From positions 124,001 to 188,000 of the forward strand of contig BMUX01000017.1 in the NCBI GenBank assembly GCA_014650415.1: a stretch of DNA of 64,000 bases, written 5' to 3'. Position numbers and translations under genes: made by a program. Source of the DNA: Streptomyces spiroverticillatus (GTDB taxonomy: Bacteria > Actinomycetota > Actinomycetes > Streptomycetales > Streptomycetaceae). Position 1 is the stretch's first letter; every line of letters starts with the position of its first letter. Under the pieces are notes generated by a model. It did no database searches. It was not told the DNA's origin and worked only from the letters and a program-made list of their open reading frames with translations. Positions 51,334 to 58,993 of this stretch are shown piece by piece.

Positions 51334-52025
51334 CGCGTCCCCGGCGCACTGGAGGCGGCCGCGGCCGCCGCGTCGTCCAGCAACAGCTGGATCGACGTCT
51401 CGGACTGAGGGCGCTTCAGGTGGTTGAGCATGATGTCCATCGCCTGGGCCTTGGCCGACTCCGGGATCACGTCGGGGCGTACGTAACTGGGATTGCGCTG
51501 TTCCTGACGGGCCAGGGAGTCGTAGTACTCGTAGCGCAGCAGCGACCAGATCGCCGCGTGGTGGTAGGCGCCGTCGAGGTAGTGGTGATCGCGCAGGATG
51601 CCCTCCAGGACGAAGCCCGCCCGGGTGACCATGCGCAGCACGCCCTTGTTGTAGAGGGCCGTGGTGAACTGCATCCGGTGGGCGTTGCGCGCATGGAAGA
51701 GGTGGTCGATCAACAGGTCGAACGCCTCGGCGCCCAGGCCCTGCTGCCACAGCTCGGGATCGCCGATGGCCCCTCCGATGGCGAAGTTGCCCACCGGGCC
51801 CTGCTGGCGGTAGTTGACCGTACCGACGGTCCTTCCGTCATCGGTACGGACGGCGAACTGCCGTATCCGACCAGTGCTGTTGAGCTGCTTGAGGTCGTCC
51901 GGGGTGACGTACTCCCCGGCGTCCGCGGTCATGACCGCTGCCTGGGACGCGGGGCCCAGCCAGTCCGCGATGAGTTCGTAGTCTGCGTCCGAAGGCCGGT
52001 CGAGGCTGACGCGTCTGCCCTTCAT
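51330..52025 (-). CDS. GNAT-family acyltransferase (candidate lipid-to-peptide transferase)
   Basis: The 231-residue protein has a GNAT core of the RimJ/RimL type: RRVSLDRPSDADYELIADWL, GTVNYRQQGPVGNFAIGGAIGDPELWQQGLGAEAFDLLIDHLF (acyl-CoA/phosphopantetheine loop QGLGAE) and FTTALYNKGVLRMVTRAGFVLEGILRDHHY. The last 60 residues extend beyond the fold. In goadvionin a GNAT enzyme joins a long acyl-ACP to a lanthipeptide N-terminus; the same role is likely here. It overlaps both flanking genes (KS and LanKC) by 4 bases, so peptide, acyltransferase and lipid genes are translated as one unit. Confidence 0.85.
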   Translation of the reverse strand: MKGRRVSLDRPSDADYELIADWLGPASQAAVMTADAGEYVTPDDLKQLNSTGRIRQFAVRTDDGRTVGTVNYRQQGPVGNFAIGGAIGDPELWQQGLGAEAFDLLIDHLFHARNAHRMQFTTALYNKGVLRMVTRAGFVLEGILRDHHYLDGAYHHAAIWSLLRYEYYDSLARQEQRNPSYVRPDVIPESAKAQAMDIMLNHLKRPQSETSIQLLLDDAAAAAASSAPGTR

Positions 52026-53320
52026 CGGTGCTCCCCCTGGTTCTCCTGGGTCAGTTCTGCCGCGGGCGCCTCGCGCACGACGAGTACCGCGTTGTGCCCG
52101 CCGAACCCGAACGAATTGCTCATCACCACACGGGCGGGATGCCGTCGCGCCCGGTGGGGGACGTAGTCGAGTTCCGGATCCTCGGGGTCGTCGCAGTTGA
52201 CCGTGGGCGGCACCACCCCGGTGCGTACGGTCTGCAGTGCGGCGATCAGCTCCACCGCGCCGGCGGCGCCGATCATGTGCCCGGTCATGGACTTGATGGA
52301 CGTGACGGGGATCTTCGGCGCCCGCTCTCCGAACACCTCACGGATGACCTTGCTCTCGATGCGGTCGTTGAGCGGGGTGCTGGTGCCGTGGGCCGAGACA
52401 TGGTCGACCTGCTCGGGCTTCACCCCGGCGTCGGCCAGCGCTTCGAGCATCGCCCGTTTCGCGTCGCGTCCGTCGGGGTGGGGGTGCGTGGAGTGGTGCG
52501 CGTCCGTGGTGACGCCGTAACCCGCCAGCTCGCCCAGGACCGTTGCCCCTCGCCGCACCGCGTGCTCCAGTGACTCCAGGACGACGACACCTGCTCCGGC
52601 TCCCATCACGAACCCGTCGCGGTTGCGGTCGAAGGGACGGCTGGCGAGTTCGGGCCGGTCGGTACGCCGGGACAGCGCACCGGAGTTGGCCGAGGTCGCC
52701 AGGTCGAGGGGGTTGACGGCGTCGTCGCTGCCACCGGCCACCACGACGTCGGCGTATCCGTGCCGGATCAGCCGCATCGCGTCGCCGATGCACACGGCGC
52801 CCGTCGCGCACGCCGCGACCATGGCCCCGGAAGGGCCGCGGGCGCCGAGCCAGTTGGCGATCTCGACAGTGGCGCTGTCCGAGGAGCCGGCCGCGGCGAA
52901 GTAGGCGTTCATCCGTCGTCGCCCCTCGTCCCGCAGGGTGAGGACGGCGTTCCGGGTGAAGTGGCCCGCGCCGTAACCGGTTCCCACCAGGACGCTGGTA
53001 CGGGGTGCGCTTTCCTCGGTGACCGTCAAGCCGGCTTCCTGCACCGCCTGCATGGCCGCGGCGAGAGCGAACTGGGCGAAGCGGTCGAGCCGGCGCCCCA
53101 CCTTGTTGGGCATGTACGTACGGGCGTCGAAGTCCACCACCTCACCGGCGAACCGCGTGGGGAGGGTGTCCGGGTCGTAACGCGTGATGACACGGATGCC
53201 GCTGCGTCCCGCGACCAGCGAGTCCCAGAACTCCCGCGTGGTGCCGCCGATCGGGGAGATCACTCCGGTGCCGGTGATGACGACACGCCGATCGGTCGGA
53301 GCGGATGCTGTGGGTGTCAA
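52022..53320 (-). CDS. fabF: Beta-ketoacyl-ACP synthase, FabF-like
   Basis: The 432-residue condensing enzyme has Cys171 in VAACATGAV, His311 in SAHGTSTPLND, Lys343 and His348 in IKSMTGHMIGAAG and NSFGFGGHNAVLV. The start is a TTG at 53320, chosen because GGAGG lies 6 bp upstream and the protein then begins like FabF (RRVVITGTGVISPIGG). The stop overlaps the GNAT start. It is a full-length KS and probably carries out chain extension, with the shorter KS at 43937 having another role such as initiation. Confidence 0.92.
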   Translation of the reverse strand: MTPTASAPTDRRVVITGTGVISPIGGTTREFWDSLVAGRSGIRVITRYDPDTLPTRFAGEVVDFDARTYMPNKVGRRLDRFAQFALAAAMQAVQEAGLTVTEESAPRTSVLVGTGYGAGHFTRNAVLTLRDEGRRRMNAYFAAAGSSDSATVEIANWLGARGPSGAMVAACATGAVCIGDAMRLIRHGYADVVVAGGSDDAVNPLDLATSANSGALSRRTDRPELASRPFDRNRDGFVMGAGAGVVVLESLEHAVRRGATVLGELAGYGVTTDAHHSTHPHPDGRDAKRAMLEALADAGVKPEQVDHVSAHGTSTPLNDRIESKVIREVFGERAPKIPVTSIKSMTGHMIGAAGAVELIAALQTVRTGVVPPTVNCDDPEDPELDYVPHRARRHPARVVMSNSFGFGGHNAVLVVREAPAAELTQENQGEHR

Positions 53321-53382
53321 GACTCGCCTCCATCTCGTTCGGCGCCGACTGTCCCGCCGACGCCGGGACAGTCGCACATCCG

Positions 53383-53473
53383 GGTCACAGAAGTCAAGGA
53401 AGATGACTCGTGCTTGACTCTCTGATAGTCACGGTGTTCCCATTGGCCGACGCAGAGTGTCATGAGATATGAC
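53383..53473. promoter_or_regulatory. Clustered TGAC direct and inverted repeats, site C
   Basis: The gap between the divergent KS and di-iron genes contains at least seven TGAC[T/C/A] elements. On the plus strand: 53404, 53415 (11 bp apart) and 53470. On the minus strand: starting at 53396 and 53387 (9 bp apart), 53431 and 53462. GTCAT-GAGAT-ATGAC at 53459-53473 is a perfect inverted repeat. Such density is far above chance in high-GC DNA. Confidence 0.65.
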
Positions 53474-53491
53474 TGAGCAAGGAGCCTTGAG

Positions 53492-54442
53492 ATGACCCGC
53501 TGGAGCACGCTGTTGCTCGACGAGGCGTCCCTGACGGAGATGCCGGACCTGCCGTTCGACCATGTGCTGCACCACGCCGACCTCGTGGCTGCCGAGCGCC
53601 CCAAACCGCAGAAGCTCTACGAACGCTGGGAAAAGCAGCAGTGGTCGGCCCAGGCGATCGACCTGGAGCGAGACCGCATCGCCTGGGACAACGAGTTGCC
53701 GACGGCCACTCGGGACGCGCTGGCCGAGTCGATCGCCACCTTCATCACCGGCGAGTACACCGGCCTGGACCTGCTCGGCCCCATCCTGACCGGGGCCCCC
53801 GAGGAGGTCGACCACCTCTACCTCGGCACCCAGATCGCCGACGAGACCCGGCACACACAGCTGATGCTCCGCTTCGGCGAGGAGCTGCTCGGACTGGACC
53901 GGGACCCGCGCCGGATGCTCGTCCAGGCCTGGGAACTGCTGACGCCCTCGCATCGCGAACTCAGCATCATCGAGGCCGAGATCGTCCGCGACCTCCAGGC
54001 GCACCCGTCGGACTACCGGCGCTGGCTGCGCGCGGTGACACACTTCCACCTCATCACCGAGGGGGTCCTCGCCCTCGTCGGCCAGCGAGCGATCCTCAAC
54101 GAACTGCACGACACGTCGATGCTGCCCGGGGTGAAGGCCGGCTTCACCGCCATGTGCCGTGACGAGTCACGGCACGTCAGTTACGGTCTGCACGCCCTGC
54201 GCCAGGGGGTGCAGGAGGGCTACGGCGACGAGATCCGCGAGATCGTGGAGCTGACCGCGCCCATCGCCCTGCGCATCGACATCGACAGCGACACGGTGGA
54301 GGACCGCTCCGACGGTCTGACCATGACCGACCTCAGCGTCCACAGCCTGCGCCGCCAGCTCAACCTGATCGGCATCGAGCGGGAGTTCACGGAGCACGTC
54401 ATCGACCGCTCCCTGAAGCCCGCGGCAGCCGAGTCCAGCTGA
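53492..54442 (+). CDS. Ribonucleotide-reductase-R2-like di-iron oxidase
   Basis: The 316-residue helical protein has the R2 pattern: LYERWEKQQWSAQAIDLERD at residues 42-61, then metal-ligand positions Glu88 (TGEY), Glu118 and His121 (DETRH), Glu190 (ITEG), and Glu225 with His228 (DESRHVSYG). R2-like proteins house a di-iron or Mn/Fe centre; no R1 large subunit is nearby, so this is probably an oxidase or hydroxylase acting on an acyl or peptide substrate. AAGGAG precedes the ATG. It is followed by the ACP gene on the same strand. Confidence 0.85.
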   Translation: MTRWSTLLLDEASLTEMPDLPFDHVLHHADLVAAERPKPQKLYERWEKQQWSAQAIDLERDRIAWDNELPTATRDALAESIATFITGEYTGLDLLGPILTGAPEEVDHLYLGTQIADETRHTQLMLRFGEELLGLDRDPRRMLVQAWELLTPSHRELSIIEAEIVRDLQAHPSDYRRWLRAVTHFHLITEGVLALVGQRAILNELHDTSMLPGVKAGFTAMCRDESRHVSYGLHALRQGVQEGYGDEIREIVELTAPIALRIDIDSDTVEDRSDGLTMTDLSVHSLRRQLNLIGIEREFTEHVIDRSLKPAAAESS

Positions 54443-54515
54443 ACGCCGTACACCCGGATCGTCCCCGCGAGCCCTGTCGGAGAGGCATCGCACCCCTCAT
54501 GAAAGGCACAGACAC

Positions 54516-54764
54516 ATGACGCGTGAAGAGATCATGGCCGGCCTCGCCGAGATCCTCGACGAAGTGGCCGACGTGGAGCCCGACCAGGTGGCCGAGGACA
54601 AGTCCTTCGTCGAGGAACTCGACGTCGACTCGCTGGCCATGGTCGAGATCATCGTGGCTGCGGAGGAGCGGTTCGGCGTGCAGCTCCCCGAGGAAGAGCT
54701 CAAGGAAATGCGATTCGTGTCCGACGTGGTCGGTCGCATCGAGAAGCAGCTCACCCCGGCATGA
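54516..54764 (+). CDS. Acyl carrier protein
   Basis: An 82-residue acidic protein with the phosphopantetheine site Ser39 in LDVDSLAMVEI and the FabC-like C-terminal EERFGVQLPEEELKEMRFVSDVVGRIEKQL. It carries the growing acyl chain for the KS, FabG and FabI proteins of this cluster, and may be the acyl donor of the GNAT enzyme. The dedicated phosphopantetheinyl transferase at 62895-63614 would activate it. Confidence 0.95.
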   Translation: MTREEIMAGLAEILDEVADVEPDQVAEDKSFVEELDVDSLAMVEIIVAAEERFGVQLPEEELKEMRFVSDVVGRIEKQLTPA

Positions 54765-54816
54765 CGCGTCGGCCGGTGCGGGGACGGACCTCCGTTCGCG
54801 CACCGGCCGGCACCGT

Positions 54817-56346
54817 TCACTTCTCGCGCGGATCGCCCTTGGCGGCGCGGGGGAAGACGGTGTACGACCAGGACCACAGCGTGTCGATGATGTACACCAC
54901 CACCCAGATCCGCGTCACATCGGGCAGCACGTCCAACAGCCTCAGCACCACCTGGCTCGACACGAACGCAGCGGTGTGGATGTACCAGCGGCGGCGCTCG
55001 GTCCGCGCCTGCTCCTGAGCCGACTGACCTGGCCGGCGCGGCTCAGACCCGCTGTCACCGTGCACCGACGTGGCGTCGGAACCCGGGACGAGCCCGGTAC
55101 CCGACTCGGCAGACGCGGTCGGCCCGCCCTCGGGGCGCTCCCCGACCGGCACCGGTGCAGGCGGCAGACGCAGAGCCCGGATCGCATAGGGCGCGGCCAG
55201 CGCACCGCACACGGAGGCCGACGCCGCCAGCAGGCACGCTGTGGTCCAGCCGACGCTCTGGTACACCGGTCCGAGCACACCGGTTCCCACCACGACTCCG
55301 GCCAACCGGGCGCTCTCATAACGGCCGATTCCCCGCCCCGGCCGGTCCTTCGACACCGCCGCCACGGTCGCCTGCTCGACCGGAATCTGCGCCGCCAGGC
55401 ACGCCGCCGTCAGTGCCCACAGCGCCGAGATGGCCAGGGGAGAGGAGACCACCCCCAGCCCGGCCGCGAAGAGCGCGGCGGCGGTGAAAGAGACCACCAG
55501 GGTCGTGGTACGACCGATGCGGTCCGTGAGGTGGTGCGTGTACGGCGGCAACAGAATGAACACGAGGAAGCCCGGCGCGAACACGCCGGCGATCTCCACC
55601 GGCTCCATCCCGAAGTGGCCCTGGAGCCTCAGCAGCAGCACCATCCACAGCCCCGCCTCCGCCGCGGCGGTGACAGCGGTGACAGCCATGAGCACCTTCG
55701 TGCTGCCCACCGAGGACGACGACGCATCCGATGCGTCGATACTGGGCCGACGTTTCTCTGCCGGACCGGCCTGTGGGGCCAGCGCGAGCAGCGCGGCGGC
55801 CACCAGGCACACGAGGCAACCGACCCAGAACAGTACGGAATATCCGCCCCGGTCCAGCAGGGCGAAGGCGAGCAGGTAGCCCAGCAGTGCTCCCTTGCCC
55901 TCGGCCGACAGCAGCGCACCGTAGGCGGCGGTGTGCGCCGCCCCCGGCATGCCGGCCGCGATCCAGGTGCGCAGGGCCACCCAGAAGAGAGCGCCGCCCG
56001 CGCCACCCACAGCGGCTGCGACGAATGCCAAGGGCAGCGCATCGGCCAGGGCGTAGCCGGCGAAGGACACCGCGTAGAGCAACGCCCCGACGGTCGCGAC
56101 GTGCCGGGGCGCGTGACGGTCGCACAGCGCACCGGCGACGGGCCGCACAACGAGGGACAGCAGCGCCTCCACGGCAACCAGCGCACCGATGGCCACGGCG
56201 TCCACCTGCAACTGGGAGCCCGCCCACAGCGGCAGGAGGAAGTCGAGCACCTCCGAGGGGGCCCCGACCAGCACCGCACTCGACAACAGGAGGCGATTCG
56301 CTGGGGGCAGGGCCCCTGCGACGCCGCGGCCTTCCGGACTCGTCAT
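54817..56346 (-). CDS. MFS transporter with C-terminal membrane extension
   Basis: The 509-residue protein has about twelve transmembrane helices (e.g. LVAVEALLSLVVRPVAGALCDRHAP as the conserved TM2-3 loop) followed by a polar linker of about 60 residues rich in Ser/Glu/Pro and then a further hydrophobic pair (FVSSQVVLRLLDVLP and IWVVVYIIDTLWSWSY). The extension is not a usual MFS part. The start overlaps the malonyltransferase stop by 4 bases. Export of the product is likely. Confidence 0.85.
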   Translation of the reverse strand: MTSPEGRGVAGALPPANRLLLSSAVLVGAPSEVLDFLLPLWAGSQLQVDAVAIGALVAVEALLSLVVRPVAGALCDRHAPRHVATVGALLYAVSFAGYALADALPLAFVAAAVGGAGGALFWVALRTWIAAGMPGAAHTAAYGALLSAEGKGALLGYLLAFALLDRGGYSVLFWVGCLVCLVAAALLALAPQAGPAEKRRPSIDASDASSSSVGSTKVLMAVTAVTAAAEAGLWMVLLLRLQGHFGMEPVEIAGVFAPGFLVFILLPPYTHHLTDRIGRTTTLVVSFTAAALFAAGLGVVSSPLAISALWALTAACLAAQIPVEQATVAAVSKDRPGRGIGRYESARLAGVVVGTGVLGPVYQSVGWTTACLLAASASVCGALAAPYAIRALRLPPAPVPVGERPEGGPTASAESGTGLVPGSDATSVHGDSGSEPRRPGQSAQEQARTERRRWYIHTAAFVSSQVVLRLLDVLPDVTRIWVVVYIIDTLWSWSYTVFPRAAKGDPREK

Positions 56347-57245
56347 GCGGCGAGGGCCGTCCTGGGCGAGATGACTCGCGTGGGGAACACCCGGTTGCTG
56401 ATCCGCGCGAACATGTTGCGAGGCCCCGGGATCCATACCCGGTCGCCGCCCCCTCGGCTGATGCCCTGCACGATCGTCTGCCAGTGGATCGGAGTCGTCC
56501 AGCCGTCGAGCAGATCCTCCCTGACCGCCGCCCCCTCGGTCAGGAGACGACCGTCCACGTCCGAGATGATCGGGATTACGGGGTCGTTCCAGGTGACCGA
56601 CCCGTACACCTCCTTGGCCAGCCGGTCCCGCAAACCGGCGTTGGCGGAGCAGTGCTCTGCGCGGTCGACCGTGTAGAAGGGGATGCCGCCCTCCTGCCGG
56701 ACCCGCTCCTCGAAGCGGGCGATGGCACCCAGGCTCGCGGACACCGCGTGCACCGACGCGTCGAACGCGATGGACAGTTCCATCCACTCGCCCTGTGCCC
56801 GGAACTCCTCGATCAGGCGCATGACGGTGTCGTAGGAGAGCTTGTAGAAGAAGTGGCAGCCGATCGGTTCCGGCTGGGAAGCGAAGTAGTCCTGCTCCAC
56901 CCGGACACTCCGGGACATCAGCCGGAGCGCATCCGCGTAGGACAGCGTCCCCGCGCGCACGGCGGCCATGACCGCTCCGTAACTCTGTCCGCCGCACAAC
57001 CCGGGCTGCTCGGCATAGTGCTCCTCGGCCCAGTCGGCCAGCGCGAGGGCCAATGCCATGACGCCGCTCTGGTAGACCTCCCAGTCGTAGATCGAGGCCT
57101 TCTTGTACGCCTCGATCAAGGAGTAGCCGAGGACCTCGTCGGCCTCGGCGAACCGTTGCTTGGCGTACGCATGGGTGGTCGCGAACTCGCTGATGGCGTC
57201 ATAGGTGGTGGGCGTCAGCCCGGGAAAGAACAGGACAAGGGACAT
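56343..57245 (-). CDS. fabD: ACP S-malonyltransferase-like acyltransferase
   Basis: The 300-residue protein resembles FabD/AT domains: LVLFFPGLTPTTYD at the start, nucleophile motif GQSYGAV (Ser88, with Gln in place of the usual His of GHSxG), and YSLIEAYKKAS. The region of the second catalytic His (AEHCSAN near residue 195) is divergent. It would transfer malonyl from CoA to the ACP, although substitutions leave room for a different extender or a hydrolytic/editing role. AAGGAAG lies upstream of the ATG. Confidence 0.8.
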   Translation of the reverse strand: MSLVLFFPGLTPTTYDAISEFATTHAYAKQRFAEADEVLGYSLIEAYKKASIYDWEVYQSGVMALALALADWAEEHYAEQPGLCGGQSYGAVMAAVRAGTLSYADALRLMSRSVRVEQDYFASQPEPIGCHFFYKLSYDTVMRLIEEFRAQGEWMELSIAFDASVHAVSASLGAIARFEERVRQEGGIPFYTVDRAEHCSANAGLRDRLAKEVYGSVTWNDPVIPIISDVDGRLLTEGAAVREDLLDGWTTPIHWQTIVQGISRGGGDRVWIPGPRNMFARISNRVFPTRVISPRTALAA

Positions 57246-57265
57246 CTTCGGCTTCCTTCGTTCCG

Positions 57266-58993
57266 TCAGTCTTGCTCGCGCGTGGGGGCTTCGCGGTCGG
57301 GAAAGTCTCCGGCGGGTACCTCGACGCCGGGCGGTGCGTCGGCGAGCGACACCGCGACCTCGACGACCGTGGAGACCCCCGAGGAGCACTGCTCCCAGGC
57401 CTTGCGCACGATTCCCTCCAGGTCGCCCCAGGAGTCGACCCTCCAGTGGCCGAGGCCCAGGGACTGGCTGAGCGCGTCGAGACCGGAGGCACGATCGGCA
57501 ATGAAGGAGAAGCGTGACTCCCCGCCGGAAACCTGGTCCAGATTCGTCTGCAGCCACCCGTACCCGCCGTTGTCGAGCACGACGTAGAGCACCGGGCACT
57601 TGCTGTCGGCCAGCGTGGGCAGTTCGGCCCGGAAGAGATGGAAGGCTCCGTCGCCGACCACCGCGGCGACGGGGCGCGCGGGATCGGCGTGGGCCACTCC
57701 CAGGGCTGCCGCCGCGCCGAAGCCGAGAGGGGTCTGTTCGCTGGGCACCACGGATCCGCCGCGGGCTCCGCACGACCAGTGCGGGAAGTGATAGGACCAC
57801 ATGTCGTTCAGGCCGTTCTCCTGGACCAGGACGGTGTCGTCCGGGACGACCGCGCGCAGCGAGTCGAGCACCTGGGAGACCTTCGGCGGCGCCGAGAGCG
57901 GGGCGGCCGCCGCTGCGGCACTGCGTTCCTCCGCGAGGGCCAGCAGTTCATTGCGGGTCTCACGTACCTGATCGGTCCAGACGGGGTCCGGGTTGCCGAA
58001 GGCCAGGATGCTCGCCCAGCCGGACACCACCCGGGACACGTCACCGATGACACCGCAGCCGGGCCTGCCGGTCACGAGCGTCAACTCGTCCGCAGTCACC
58101 TGGATCACCGGCACCTCGTGCGACTCCGGCCAGCCGAAGACCGCCGTTTCCTCCAGCCGGCTGCCGAGCGCGATCACGAGATCGGTGTCGGCCCAGAGGG
58201 CGGCAGCGGGCCCCGTACTGTACAAACCCGCCAGACCGCAGAACAGCGGGTGGTTCTCGTCGAGGGAGCCACGCCCCGACGCGGTGGTGAACATGCCCGC
58301 ACCGATGACCTCCGCCAGCCGCTCGATGCAGCGGCCCGCATTGCGGTGCCGGGATCCGCCGCCCGCGAGGATCAGCGGCCGCCGGGCGGAGGCGATGACA
58401 CTGGCGGCCTCGCGCAGCATGTCACTGTCGGGCGCGAGCCGCTGTGGCGTGGCCCTCCTGCGGGGCACGGGGTGGGCCGGGGGCTCGTACGGCAGTTGCT
58501 CGGCGAGCTCGAGGTACACCGGCCCGGGGGTGCCGTTCAGGCAGACCGCGGTCGCCTTGTCGAGGGCGGCTGCCAGTTGGTCCGCGCTGTCGATCCGCTT
58601 CGCCCACTTGGTGAAGGGCCGTACGGCGCCCATCTGGTCGAACTCCTGGAAGGCGCCGGTGCCCAGCCGGCCGAGAGGTGTGCCGTCGGCGACGAGGATG
58701 ACCGGGGCGGCTGCGGCCTGTGCTTCCAGCAGGCCGGTGAGCGCGTTGGTGAAAGCCGGCCCCTTGCCGATGGCGCACACGCCCGGGGTTCCGGATGCCA
58801 GGGCGTAACCGGTCGCCATGAAGACGGCGTTGCGCTGATCCCGGCACAGCACCACCTCGATGTCGCGGTCCTCCAGGGCCGCGAGCAGGGCCATGTCGTC
58901 ACCGGGCAGGCAGAACACCGTACGTGTGCCGAGGTGTTCGAGGTGGTCGGCAATGGCGGACCAGCAGGTGGGTCGAGGTGCGGGCCGGCTCAT
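57266..58993 (-). CDS. Thiamine-diphosphate enzyme of the acetolactate-synthase/decarboxylase family
   Basis: The 575-residue protein has the three domains of the ALS/pyruvate-decarboxylase family: an N-terminal PYR domain, a central ILAGGGSRH nucleotide-type domain, and the ThDP domain with AVVGDGAFHLFRAELPTL...LDNGGYGW. The catalytic Glu of the PYR domain (RHEQGA in ALS) is Asp52 here (CRDQRNA). It probably decarboxylates a 2-oxo acid and could release an aldehyde or form an acyloin. Its start overlaps the aldehyde-dehydrogenase-like stop, so the two are probably sequential enzymes. Confidence 0.85.
   Translation of the reverse strand: MSRPAPRPTCWSAIADHLEHLGTRTVFCLPGDDMALLAALEDRDIEVVLCRDQRNAVFMATGYALASGTPGVCAIGKGPAFTNALTGLLEAQAAAAPVILVADGTPLGRLGTGAFQEFDQMGAVRPFTKWAKRIDSADQLAAALDKATAVCLNGTPGPVYLELAEQLPYEPPAHPVPRRRATPQRLAPDSDMLREAASVIASARRPLILAGGGSRHRNAGRCIERLAEVIGAGMFTTASGRGSLDENHPLFCGLAGLYSTGPAAALWADTDLVIALGSRLEETAVFGWPESHEVPVIQVTADELTLVTGRPGCGVIGDVSRVVSGWASILAFGNPDPVWTDQVRETRNELLALAEERSAAAAAAPLSAPPKVSQVLDSLRAVVPDDTVLVQENGLNDMWSYHFPHWSCGARGGSVVPSEQTPLGFGAAAALGVAHADPARPVAAVVGDGAFHLFRAELPTLADSKCPVLYVVLDNGGYGWLQTNLDQVSGGESRFSFIADRASGLDALSQSLGLGHWRVDSWGDLEGIVRKAWEQCSSGVSTVVEVAVSLADAPPGVEVPAGDFPDREAPTREQD

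Noticed and set aside
53492..54442. Class I ribonucleotide reductase small subunit
   Set aside because: No large subunit or NrdR-type context; the gene lies between lipid-pathway genes next to an ACP.
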